Source of the DNA: Rhodoplanes sp046000175
Lineage (GTDB): Bacteria > Pseudomonadota > Alphaproteobacteria > Rhizobiales > Xanthobacteraceae
Direction: 5' to 3'
NCBI RefSeq assembly: GCF_046000175.1
Contig: NZ_JBEOMB010000011.1
Coordinates: 1 to 64,000 of the forward strand
DNA: 64,000 bases
Positions 1-8,212 of the stretch are shown piece by piece (position 1 is the first letter of the stretch; each line of letters starts with the position of its first letter). The notes below the pieces were generated by a model. The model was not told the DNA's origin. It saw only the letters and a list, made by a program, of their open reading frames with translations, and made no database searches. The translations under genes were made by a program, and so were the position numbers.

Positions 1-41
1 CGCCTCCTCGATGCTCAGACTCGCGGTGACGCCCCCTCACC

Positions 42-96
42 CGACATCCGCGCTTGACGCGCGAATGTCGACCTCTCCCCGCGCGCGGGGAGAGGT
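42..96. repeat. Double-hairpin REP-like element
   Basis: Two adjacent palindromes. The first (42-53 with 59-70) is a 12-bp stem with one mismatch and a 5-base loop. The second (71-96) is a perfect 26-base palindrome centred on GCGCGC. The arrangement is typical of intergenic REP-like elements in Hyphomicrobiales, and it could also act as a bidirectional transcription terminator ahead of the cobD-like gene. Nothing else is visible in bases 1-185. Confidence 0.55.
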
Positions 97-185
97 GAGA
101 CTGGCCTCCCGTGACCTTCGCCCGAGACCGGTGTATGCCGCGCCCGCAATGACCGCCGCGATTCCGCGCGGTGCCGGATGCCGCG

Positions 186-1166
186 ATGCTCGACCTCTCC
201 GACCGTCTCCTCGTTCTCGTCGTCGCCGCCGTGCTGGAGGCCTGGGTTGCGTATCCCGACGCGGTGTTTCGGGCGGTCGGCCATCCGGTGTCGTGGGTCG
301 GCGCGCTGATCGCCTGGCTCGACCAAAACCTCAACCGGTCGGCCTGGGCCGACGCGGTGCGGCGCGGGGCGGGCGTGTTCGCGGTCGCGGCGCTGCTCGT
401 CGTCACGATCACGGCCGGTGCCGCGCTGGACACGCTCGCCGCGGCAACCCGGCCCGTCGGCCTCGTGGTCACCGTGATCGCGGTCGCGGTGCTGATCGCC
501 GCCGGCAGCCTCGATCGCCATGTCCGCGCCGTCGCCGATGCACTCGACGCCGAGGGACTCGCCGGTGGCCGCCGGGCCGTGTCGATGATCGTCGGGCGCG
601 ATCCGGCGACACTCGATCAGCCGGCGGTGTGCCGCGCCGCCATCGAGAGCCTGGCGGAGAACGCCTCCGACGGCGTGACGGCGCCGGCGGTCTGGTTCCT
701 GGCCGCCGGCCTGCCCGGCATGCTCGCCTACAAGGCGATCAACACGGCCGACTCGATGATCGGCCACAAGACCGCGCGGCACCGGGCCTTCGGCTGGGCG
801 GCGGCGCGGCTCGACGATCTCGTCAACCTGCCGGCCTCACGCCTCACCGGGCTGATGCTGGTGGCGGCCGCAGTCGTCGTGCCGGGCGCATCGGCCCGCG
901 GGGCGTGGACCGCGCTGCGCCGCGACGCCGGCCGGCACACCTCGCCGAATGCCGGCTGGCCCGAGGCCGCGATGGCCGGGGCGCTCGGCCTGCGGCTCGC
1001 AGGCCCGCGCGTCTACGGCGGCACCCGGGTCGAGGCCGCCTGGATGGGCGACGGTCGCGCCGAAGCGACGCCGGCCGACATCCGCCGCGCCGTCACGCTG
1101 TTCCGGGTGTCCTTCGGCGGCACGGCGGCTCTCCTGGCGGTCATCGCCATCCCGATGATGATCTGA
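186..1166 (+). CDS. cobD: Adenosylcobinamide-phosphate synthase (CobD/CbiB)
   Basis: Integral membrane enzyme that attaches the aminopropanol arm to adenosylcobyric acid late in cobalamin synthesis. The protein is 326 aa, normal for the family, and has several hydrophobic segments. Family signatures are clear: GHPVSWVGALI at residues 32-42, then a block with ESLAEN-SDGVTAP, the YKAINTADSMIGH motif and the FGWAAARLDDLVNLPASRLTG stretch in the middle. An in-frame GTG at 171 would add five residues; ATG 186 is preferred because the family starts right before the first membrane helix. No other cob gene is in the window, so the rest of the pathway lies elsewhere or upstream. It converges on the flavoprotein gene at 1195. 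Confidence 0.93.
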   Translation: MLDLSDRLLVLVVAAVLEAWVAYPDAVFRAVGHPVSWVGALIAWLDQNLNRSAWADAVRRGAGVFAVAALLVVTITAGAALDTLAAATRPVGLVVTVIAVAVLIAAGSLDRHVRAVADALDAEGLAGGRRAVSMIVGRDPATLDQPAVCRAAIESLAENASDGVTAPAVWFLAAGLPGMLAYKAINTADSMIGHKTARHRAFGWAAARLDDLVNLPASRLTGLMLVAAAVVVPGASARGAWTALRRDAGRHTSPNAGWPEAAMAGALGLRLAGPRVYGGTRVEAAWMGDGRAEATPADIRRAVTLFRVSFGGTAALLAVIAIPMMI

Positions 1167-1194
1167 TCACGACAGCGGCGGGCTGCAACGTCCC

Positions 1195-2238
1195 TCACGT
1201 CGGCACGTAGCGGCGCCAGTTGTCGGTGCGCAGCGGCATCTCGGCGAAGGTCTTGCGGCTGTCGGCGGCGCAGCCGATCAGGTCGCGTGCGCTCACGTCC
1301 TTGCGGTCCAGATAGGCCTCAAGCTCGGCGAGCGAGTCCGCGAGGACATCGAAGCCGCGCAGCATCACGGCCGACGACATCTCCACGGCGCTGGCGCCGG
1401 CCAGCATCATGCGGGCGATGTCGAGCCCGCTTTGCGCGCCGTTGGTGCCGATCAGCGGCGCCTCCGCACCGAGCCTCGCGCGAGACAGCGCCAGCCACTG
1501 GCAGGTGAGCGGCAGGTTCCAGTACCCGCCGACGCCGAGCGTGGTGCCGAGCATGGGCTCGAACGTCTCGACGTCCGGGATCAAGCCGAGCGAGCGGCCC
1601 GCCATCACGACGGCCTCGCCGCCGGCCGCGACGGCGGCCGCCGCGAGTTCCGGCACGCGCTCGCTCTGGCCCGTGATCTTGATCCACAGCGGGATCGTCA
1701 CGGCGGCCCGCACGGCGGATACGATGGTCGTGATGCGGGCCGGATCGAGCTCGGTCGCCACCGCACCGGGGGCCTGGCTCGCATAGGGCGTGCCGATGTT
1801 CAGCTCGAGCACCCGCAGGCCCGCCGCCTCCACCTGCTTCGCCATGGCGACGCAGGCGTCGAGATCGGCCAGGATCAGGCTCGCGACCGCGTAGGAGTCG
1901 ACCGCCTTCGCCTCGCGGTCGAGCATCGCGGTCTGGTCGAGCCACGCCTCGAAGGAGAGCGGCGACAGGCCTGACCGGCAGGCGATATAGGCGTGCGCCG
2001 GCGCGTCCTTGCCCCACGGGATCGGCCGCCACGCATCGTCGAGCACCATGTACTCGGCCGCCTGGAGCTGGCGGCGCGCCGCCTGCGACTCGTTGGTGGA
2101 CTTCACCACCACGGCGCCGACGCCGGCTTCGAGCGCGCGACGCACGCCCTCGGCGTCGATCAGATGCTCGGCCGATCCCGCGATCAGCGGGTTCTTCAAC
2201 GTCACCCGGCCGATCGCCGTGCGCAGACGCTCGCTCAT
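1195..2238 (-). CDS. Dihydroorotate dehydrogenase-like FMN protein
   Basis: TIM-barrel FMN oxidoreductase of the dihydroorotate/dihydropyrimidine dehydrogenase superfamily, 347 aa. The ELN(I)-P loop, the WIKITG strand and the C-terminal phosphate-binding TNGAQSG-LDIARMMLAGASAVEMSSAVM segment are recognisable. The loop that reads ELNLSCPN in class-1 enzymes is ELNIGTPY here, so Thr sits where the catalytic Cys is expected; this argues against housekeeping pyrD. ATG 2238 was chosen because the upstream extension is not protein-like and a GGGGAG ribosome site precedes it. It lies 183 bp below the DUF2478 gene at the tail of the catabolic operon and could be co-transcribed or have its own promoter. 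The substrate is unknown. Confidence 0.82.
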   Translation of the reverse strand: MSERLRTAIGRVTLKNPLIAGSAEHLIDAEGVRRALEAGVGAVVVKSTNESQAARRQLQAAEYMVLDDAWRPIPWGKDAPAHAYIACRSGLSPLSFEAWLDQTAMLDREAKAVDSYAVASLILADLDACVAMAKQVEAAGLRVLELNIGTPYASQAPGAVATELDPARITTIVSAVRAAVTIPLWIKITGQSERVPELAAAAVAAGGEAVVMAGRSLGLIPDVETFEPMLGTTLGVGGYWNLPLTCQWLALSRARLGAEAPLIGTNGAQSGLDIARMMLAGASAVEMSSAVMLRGFDVLADSLAELEAYLDRKDVSARDLIGCAADSRKTFAEMPLRTDNWRRYVPT

Positions 2239-2421
2239 CCGGCTCCCCGTTCGCTTCTTGTTGTTCGCGATCACAAAACGATGCGCGACATCATAGGCGA
2301 AGGGAGGGCGGCTGGAAACCGGTCGAACCGAGCGAGCGAAGTGGTCCTTCGGATTCACGAACGCGTTCCGTGACCGCGAACAGACCCAGCGATGGCGACG
2401 TGTTCGGACGGGCGGAAAGAA

Positions 2422-3078
2422 TCAGGCGGCCAGCCCTCGGGCCGCGCGCCGTTCGGCCCACCACGCCTCCAGGGCGCCGAGATCGGCCGGCACCATCAGG
2501 GCGAGGTCGCCGGCGAAGACGGCCCAGGCCGCCTCGGCCTTCGGGGTGACCACGCAGGCGACCGGCACGCCGGCCGCGACGGCCGCCTGGAACGCCGCGG
2601 TGAGCCCGCCACGCTCGGCCTCCTGGCCGCCGAAGCGGCTGAGGATCGCGAGGTCGACGCCGGCGGCGATCTGCCGCTCCACGCCGGCGCAGGCGCGCGC
2701 GAGGCCCGACGTGTCGAGATTGCAGGCCTCCGAGCCGGGGCCGAGATCCTGATGGATGCCGATCACCTCGCCCGATGCGAGGTCGCGCAGCGCCCCGCCG
2801 CAGCCGCAGGCCTCGCCGCCGTGACCGCCGTGACCATGGGCACCATGCGCGTGACCGTGGCTGTGCGGCCCGCTGCGCGTCGTGCCTTCGGGGTCCGATG
2901 CGACGACCAGACCGGCGACCGCGAGGCCTTCGGCCATGCGGGCCCTCGCGAAGGCGATCAGCACGTCGGATGCCCCGGTGCCAGGGCCGCCGCGGATCGC
3001 GGCGATCAGCGGAAACGCTCCGGCCGCGGCCGGGGCCGCCATCGGCATCACGCGGGTGGAAGAAGCATCAGTGCACAT
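2422..3078 (-). CDS. DUF2478 family protein with His-rich loop
   Basis: 218 aa. The second half matches the DUF2478 pattern: a hydrophobic strand, ASGEVIGIHQDLGPGSEAC, a helix rich in Ala/Arg, the SRFGGQEAERGGL segment, and a final LEAWW. The N-terminal GGPGTGAS resembles a nucleotide-binding glycine-rich loop. Between the two parts is an insertion of eight His in 17 residues followed by CGCGG, likely to bind a metal. Family members are often found near molybdate or nitrogenase genes, and their function is unknown. ATG 3078 is used; the earlier in-frame start adds unconserved residues. The gene follows the flavodoxin by 147 bp in the same direction. Confidence 0.8.
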   Translation of the reverse strand: MCTDASSTRVMPMAAPAAAGAFPLIAAIRGGPGTGASDVLIAFARARMAEGLAVAGLVVASDPEGTTRSGPHSHGHAHGAHGHGGHGGEACGCGGALRDLASGEVIGIHQDLGPGSEACNLDTSGLARACAGVERQIAAGVDLAILSRFGGQEAERGGLTAAFQAAVAAGVPVACVVTPKAEAAWAVFAGDLALMVPADLGALEAWWAERRAARGLAA

Positions 3079-3225
3079 CGGGCCGTCCTCGCCGGGCGTG
3101 ATCCTGTCGCCTGTCAGGCAGGGTACCATCGCCCAGCAACTGCACAACCCGCAGGCCTGCCCAAGATTTCGTCACGCGCGCCGGAGCCCGTTCGCCGGAG
3201 CCTCGGACGGCAGACGTGCGAAGGG

Positions 3226-3678
3226 TCACACCGTCTCGGCGGCGACCAAAACCTCGTCGAGCCAGCGGCCGGCGACGTCCTCGGCGAGCTCCTTCCCCGA
3301 GGCGTCGTGCAGGCCACGCGGCGCCACGGCGCGGGCGCCGAGGCTTTCCAGCAGCTCCTGGAACGTGCGGCCGCCGAAGTTGAAGGTCTCGGCATATTGG
3401 CTGTCGCCGAGCCCGAACACCGCGAAGCGCTTGCCGGCGAGCGACGGCTTCGCCGCCGCCAGCGCGGCGTGGAACGGCTTCGCCGATGCCGGCAGCTCGC
3501 CGTCCCCATAGGTCGAGGTGACGATCAGGAACAGCGCGTCGGTGTCGAACACCGATGGATCGGCGCCGTCCATGGCGACGACCTTGACCTGATGATCCGC
3601 CGAGAGGCGGTCGGCCAGATCCTCGGCCAGCATCTCGGCGTTTCCGGTCTCGGTTCCGTAGAGAATCACGATGGTCAT
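3226..3678 (-). CDS. Short-chain flavodoxin (MioC-like)
   Basis: 150-aa single-domain flavodoxin. It starts with MTIVILYGTETGNAE, containing the T-x-T-G-N FMN-phosphate loop at residues 8-13, followed by the TSTYGDGELP loop and the FAVFGLGDSQYAETFN loop that stack on the isoalloxazine. Such proteins carry single electrons between NADPH reductases and oxygenases or radical enzymes. The start is three bases below the stop of the FprA-type reductase gene, so the two are translationally linked. No ferredoxin gene is present in this operon, so this flavodoxin is the best candidate for electron carrier to the Rieske oxygenase encoded upstream. That role is an inference. Confidence 0.9.
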   Translation of the reverse strand: MTIVILYGTETGNAEMLAEDLADRLSADHQVKVVAMDGADPSVFDTDALFLIVTSTYGDGELPASAKPFHAALAAAKPSLAGKRFAVFGLGDSQYAETFNFGGRTFQELLESLGARAVAPRGLHDASGKELAEDVAGRWLDEVLVAAETV

Positions 3679-3681
3679 GGG

Positions 3682-4971
3682 TCAGGCCGCGCGATGGACG
3701 TGGACGATCATGTCGGACGTGGAGCAGAGCTTCAAGCGCGCCCGGCCGGGCGGCGCCGCCGCCGTCTCGGCGGCCTCGATGTGCTTCCAATGGGCAAAGG
3801 ACACCGGCGTCACGCCAGCGGCCGCGAGGCGGGCGAGAAGGCCGGCGCGCCCGGCGCGGGGGCTCGACGTGACCTCGGCGGCCGTGAGCGTGGCTGCAAC
3901 CGTGTCGGCCAACAGCTTCGCGTCACGCCGCGCCTCCGGGATGGTGCCGACGGCGCCACCGCGGAACCAGCCGACCGCGAACAGCCGATCGGCGATCCGG
4001 TGCGGCAGCGCGCCTGCGCCGTCGCCGGCCGGCACGCCCACCGGATCGATCAGCGCGGCGCGGGAGTCGCAGCCGAAGCCGATCGCCGTGACGACGCTGG
4101 TCGCCGGCAGAGTCCGCCTCGTTCCATCGGCGCTCCCGAACCGCACTGCCTGCACGGCGCCGGCCGCACCGCCGACGATCTCTTCGGGTGAAAGACCGAA
4201 CCGGAAGCGCACGATGCGACGCGCATCGGCCGGGCCGGCACCGTGGATCACCTTCAGGGCGGCGAGCCGCGCGGCCACCTCGGCCGGCGCGTCGACGTCG
4301 AGATCGCCATGCACCTCGACGCGGGCGCCGGCGAGATGCGCCATCTCCTTGATCAGGGCCGGATCGAACCGGCAGGCGGCGGCGGAACCGCGCCCGATGA
4401 CGTCGACGGTCTCGATGCCGCAGGCGTCGAGCGCCGTGGCGCGGGCCGGATCGAGATCACTGCCGGAGAATTCGTCCGGCGTCTTCGCCAGCAGGCGGGC
4501 GATATCGAGCGCGACATTGCCGGCACCGACCACGACGACGTTGCGCCCGAGCGAGGGTGGCGTCGCGCTCTCGCCCGGATGGCTGTTGATCCACCGCGTC
4601 AGCGCCCCGCTCGTGATCACGCCGGCGAGCGTCTCGCCCGGCAAGCCGAGCCGGCGATCGACCGACAGCCCCGCCGCCAGCACGACGGCGTCGTAGAGCC
4701 CGAGCAGCGTGGCGAGCGTCACGTCGCGGCCGATCTCGACGTTGCCGTGAAAGCCGACGCCGTCGCGCTCGAACAGCCGCTCGAACTGCCGGGCCACCGC
4801 CTTGGTGCCCTGATGATCAGGCGCCACGCCATACCGGATCAGCCCGTGCGGAACGGGAAGCCGTTCGATCACGTCGACGACCGCGCCCGGCACCGCCTTC
4901 ACCAGCGCCTGCGCCGAGAACAGGCCGGACGGGCCGGCGCCGACGACCGCGATCTGACGAGATCCGCTCAT
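3682..4971 (-). CDS. fprA: FprA/adrenodoxin-reductase-type NADPH oxidoreductase
   Basis: 429-aa FAD- and NADP-binding reductase. The N-terminal dinucleotide fold VVGAGPSGLFSAQAL (9-23), the PHGLIRYGVAPDHQGTK block (41-57) and the second fold VVVVGAGNVALDIAR (145-159) are diagnostic of ferredoxin-NADP reductases of the adrenodoxin reductase/FprA family. It moves electrons from NADPH to a small redox protein, here most likely the adjacent flavodoxin. ATG 4971 overlaps the aldehyde dehydrogenase stop (ATGA), which fixes the start; the 21-residue extension further upstream lies inside that gene. Gene symbol by similarity only. Confidence 0.9.
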   Translation of the reverse strand: MSGSRQIAVVGAGPSGLFSAQALVKAVPGAVVDVIERLPVPHGLIRYGVAPDHQGTKAVARQFERLFERDGVGFHGNVEIGRDVTLATLLGLYDAVVLAAGLSVDRRLGLPGETLAGVITSGALTRWINSHPGESATPPSLGRNVVVVGAGNVALDIARLLAKTPDEFSGSDLDPARATALDACGIETVDVIGRGSAAACRFDPALIKEMAHLAGARVEVHGDLDVDAPAEVAARLAALKVIHGAGPADARRIVRFRFGLSPEEIVGGAAGAVQAVRFGSADGTRRTLPATSVVTAIGFGCDSRAALIDPVGVPAGDGAGALPHRIADRLFAVGWFRGGAVGTIPEARRDAKLLADTVAATLTAAEVTSSPRAGRAGLLARLAAAGVTPVSFAHWKHIEAAETAAAPPGRARLKLCSTSDMIVHVHRAA

Positions 4972-6476
4972 GCTCCGCCTCCGAGGACCGACGCGGCCCA
5001 CGGGTGCGGCCGCTCGCTCGTGTCGAAGTACCACGACTTCTGGCTCATGTAGGCGCGCAGTCCGTCGCGCCCCTTTTCGCGGCCGAGACCGGAGTCCTTC
5101 ACGCCGCCGAACGGCGTCGCGATGGAGAACTGCTTGTAGGTGTTGACCCAGACCGTGCCGGCCTTCACCGCGCCGCCGACGCGCCGCGCGCGTAAAAGAT
5201 CGCGCGTCCAGATCCCGCAGGCGAGACCGAAGTCGTTGTCGTTGGCAACCGCGATCGCCTCCGCCTCGTCGTCGAACGGCATCACGACCAGCACCGGCCC
5301 AAAAATCTCCTCGCGGCAGATGCGCGCGGCATTGCTCACGCCGGCCAGAATGGTGGGCGCATAATAGATGCCCTGATCGTAGACGTCGCCGCGCGGCGCC
5401 GCGCCCCCGGTGAGGACGGTCGCGCCCTCTTCCAGCCCGATCCTCACGTAATCCGCCACGCTGTCGCGGTGATCGTCGTGGATCAGCGGCGCGACTTGCG
5501 TGGCCGGATCGAACGGATGGCCCACGACGAGACGCCCGGTCGCCGCGACCAGCCGCGCGACGAACCGGTCGTAGATCGCGCGCTCAACCAGCAGGCGCGA
5601 GCCGGCGATGCAGGACTGGCCGCTCGACGAGAAGATGCCGAACAGCACGCCGGCGATCGCGACGTCGAGATCCGCGTCGGCGAACACGATGGTGGCCGAC
5701 TTGCCGCCGAGCTCGAGCGAGACCGGCATCATCTTGTCGGCGGCCTTGCGGGCGATGCCGCGCCCGACCTCGGTGCCGCCCGTGAACGAGACCTTTCCCA
5801 CCGCCGGATGCCCGACGAGCAGATCGCCGACCACGCCGCCGGATCCCGGCAGGACCGAGAGCAGACCCTTCGGCAGGCCGGACGCCTCGACGATGCGGGC
5901 GAGCTCGAGCGAGACGAGCGGGCTCCAGGACGCGGGCTTCAACAGCACGGCATTGCCGGCGGCGAGCGCCGGCGCGACTTTCTGGGCGTCGCTGGCGATC
6001 GGCGAGTTCCACGGCGTGATCGCCGCGACGACGCCGATCGGCTCGTGCGCCGAGATCGAGAGATAATCACCGCGCGCCGGCGTCATCGCATCCTCCGCCG
6101 TCTCCAGCACGGCGGCGAAATAGCGGAACGTGCCGGCGGCGCTGAGCGCCAGCGCCTTTGTCTCTTTGAGAGTCTTTCCGGTGTCCCGGCTCTGGATGTG
6201 AGCGATGCGGTCGGCGTTGTCGGCGATGCCTTGCGCGATGCGATAGAGACAGGTCGCGCGCTCGTGGGCCTTCAGGCTCCGCCAGGTCGGATCGCGCTGT
6301 GCCGCCTCGGCCCGGTCGATCGCCTCCAGCACGTCCTCGCGCGAGGCGCCGTGCAGCACGCGGTTGAGGCTCCGGTCGGCCGGAAAGATCGACGTGATCT
6401 CGGCGCCGCGGCCCGGCCGCCACTCGCCGCCGACGTAGAGCAGGTCGGGCGGCATCTTGTCGTCGGCGATCAGCAT
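4968..6476 (-). CDS. NAD(P)-dependent aldehyde dehydrogenase
   Basis: 502-aa ALDH superfamily enzyme oxidising an aldehyde to a carboxylate. Visible: TPWNSP (154-159), FTGGTEVG (231-238), catalytic Glu255 in SLELGGKSA, and catalytic Cys289 in GQSCIAGSR. Length and spacing fit the betaine/aromatic aldehyde dehydrogenase branch. It is followed by the FprA-type reductase through an ATGA overlap, and preceded 34 bp away by the ThDP enzyme. A 2-oxoacid decarboxylase plus ALDH pair would convert a 2-oxoacid to the acid one carbon shorter; this coupling is an inference. Confidence 0.93.
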   Translation of the reverse strand: MLIADDKMPPDLLYVGGEWRPGRGAEITSIFPADRSLNRVLHGASREDVLEAIDRAEAAQRDPTWRSLKAHERATCLYRIAQGIADNADRIAHIQSRDTGKTLKETKALALSAAGTFRYFAAVLETAEDAMTPARGDYLSISAHEPIGVVAAITPWNSPIASDAQKVAPALAAGNAVLLKPASWSPLVSLELARIVEASGLPKGLLSVLPGSGGVVGDLLVGHPAVGKVSFTGGTEVGRGIARKAADKMMPVSLELGGKSATIVFADADLDVAIAGVLFGIFSSSGQSCIAGSRLLVERAIYDRFVARLVAATGRLVVGHPFDPATQVAPLIHDDHRDSVADYVRIGLEEGATVLTGGAAPRGDVYDQGIYYAPTILAGVSNAARICREEIFGPVLVVMPFDDEAEAIAVANDNDFGLACGIWTRDLLRARRVGGAVKAGTVWVNTYKQFSIATPFGGVKDSGLGREKGRDGLRAYMSQKSWYFDTSERPHPWAASVLGGGA

Positions 6477-6510
6477 CTCTTTTACGTCTCCCAGGATCCG
6501 CGCGTCCTGA

Positions 6511-8202
6511 TCACGCGCCGCCGCCGGCGGCTCCGGCGGGCGGGCCGCCGAACGGCTCGGCGAACGGGCCGATCGCCGTCATGTCCACCTCGAGCAGGAT
6601 CGGCCCCTTGGTTTCCAGAGCGCGCGCAAAGGCGGGCTCGAACGCGTCTACGGTGGCGACGCGCACATGCGGCAGGCCGATCGAGGCCGCGAAGCCGGCA
6701 AAGTCCGGCGTGCGGAGTGTGCTGTAGCCGTAGCGGCTGCCGTACTGGGCATCCTGGATGTTGCGGATGACCTGATAGCCCTTGTCGTTCATCAGCACGA
6801 AGACGACGTCGCTCTCCTCCTCGACCGCCGTGAGCAGCTCGGAGAGGTTGAGCATCGCGCCGCCGTCGCCGACCAGCGCCACCGTCTTGGCGTCCGGCGA
6901 GGCGCAGGCGGCACCGACCGCCATGGCGATACCCATGCCGATGCCGCCGCCGAGCGCGTGGACGCCGAGATGCGGCGCGCCGATCGCGACGTAGCGATTG
7001 CCGAAGGTCGAGTTGGCGATGGTGACGTCGCGTACGAACGGATGCCGGCCCGGACCGACCCGCCCCAGCATGGCGTCGGCGATCACCTGATAAGGACCGA
7101 GCCGGGTGCGCAGCGCGCCCTCGGCGCGGGCGCGGGCGACGCTCACCTCGTAGCCGAAGCCCGGATCGACATCGAGCGTCTCCGGCAACCTCTCCAACAA
7201 CCCCTCCAGCACGAGGCGGGCATCCGCCGCAATGCCGAGATCGACGGCGTAGTTGCGGCCGATGCGGCTCGCATCGGCGTCGATCTGGACGAGCGGCGAC
7301 GGCAGCACCAGGGCGCCGTCGCGCGTCTCGTTGCCGCGCAGCCGCGATCCGACCACGATCATCAGATCGGCGCGGCGGTACACGCCTTGAGCCTCCGGCG
7401 TCATGTTGAAGGCGCCGAGGCTGCGGGCATGCCCCTCGGGCACCACGGCGCGGCCGTTGGTCGACGTGACGGCGCAGACGCCGCGCTCGACCAGCGCGGT
7501 CGCGGCCTCGGCAGCGCCGCGGGCGCCGCCGCCGAGCCACAGCATCGGCCGCTTCGCCGCCTTCAGCAGCGCGGCGAGCTGATCGAGCTCGTCGTCGTTC
7601 GGCGCGGTCCGGGGAATGTTGAGCGAGACCTGCTTCGGGATGCGGGCGAGCGCGCGCTGGATGTCGACCGGCAGCTCGACGCTGACCGGGCCGGACGGCG
7701 CGGCGAGCGCGGCCGTCGCGGCGGCCTTCAGCACGCCGAGCGCGTCGTTCGCGTCCCACACCCGGAAATAGCTCTTCGAGATCGCCTTCAGCATGTCCGG
7801 CTGGCGCGGCACGTCGTGGATGCCGGCGCGGTCGCGGTCCGCCCACGGGCTGTCGACCTGGGTCGTGATGTGCAGCACCGGCGCGCCCGCCGTCAACGCC
7901 TCGACCTGCGATCCGGCGGCGTTCGCCGCGGCCGTTCCGGTCGACGTGATCACGACGCCGAGCGAGCCCGAGACGCGCGCATAGGCGTCCGCCATGCTCA
8001 TCGCGCCGGCCTCGCCGCGCGCCGGCACGAAGCGGATGCGGCGCTGGCGAAAGATCGCGTCGAGGATCGGCATGTTGTGGATCGAGATGACGCCGAACAC
8101 GGTGCGGACGCCGATCTCGGCCAGGAATCGCGCGACGAGATCGCCGACCGGCTCCTCGGCGAGGCGCTCCTCGATGCGCGACAGCGGCAGCGAAATGGTC
8201 AT
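6511..8202 (-). CDS. Thiamine diphosphate enzyme (acetolactate synthase/2-oxoacid decarboxylase type)
   Basis: 563 aa with the usual three-domain order: ThDP-PYR domain with the cofactor-activating Glu64 (ARGEAGAMSMADAYAR), a central domain, and a C-terminal PP domain with the GDGG..(27-30)..NDKG Mg-ThDP motif. The family includes acetolactate synthase, benzoylformate decarboxylase and oxalyl-CoA decarboxylase. Sequence alone does not settle the substrate, but a position in an aromatic operon beside an ALDH favours a decarboxylase or lyase over branched-chain biosynthesis. Start 8202 is taken because the upstream 59 codons look non-coding and overlap the end of the SDR gene, 10 bp away. Confidence 0.88.
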   Translation of the reverse strand: MTISLPLSRIEERLAEEPVGDLVARFLAEIGVRTVFGVISIHNMPILDAIFRQRRIRFVPARGEAGAMSMADAYARVSGSLGVVITSTGTAAANAAGSQVEALTAGAPVLHITTQVDSPWADRDRAGIHDVPRQPDMLKAISKSYFRVWDANDALGVLKAAATAALAAPSGPVSVELPVDIQRALARIPKQVSLNIPRTAPNDDELDQLAALLKAAKRPMLWLGGGARGAAEAATALVERGVCAVTSTNGRAVVPEGHARSLGAFNMTPEAQGVYRRADLMIVVGSRLRGNETRDGALVLPSPLVQIDADASRIGRNYAVDLGIAADARLVLEGLLERLPETLDVDPGFGYEVSVARARAEGALRTRLGPYQVIADAMLGRVGPGRHPFVRDVTIANSTFGNRYVAIGAPHLGVHALGGGIGMGIAMAVGAACASPDAKTVALVGDGGAMLNLSELLTAVEEESDVVFVLMNDKGYQVIRNIQDAQYGSRYGYSTLRTPDFAGFAASIGLPHVRVATVDAFEPAFARALETKGPILLEVDMTAIGPFAEPFGGPPAGAAGGGA

Positions 8203-8212
8203 GCTGGGGGTC

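Noticed and set aside
2392..4191. 599-codon open frame on the plus strand
   Set aside because: Antisense to the DUF2478, flavodoxin and FprA genes; no recognisable domain.
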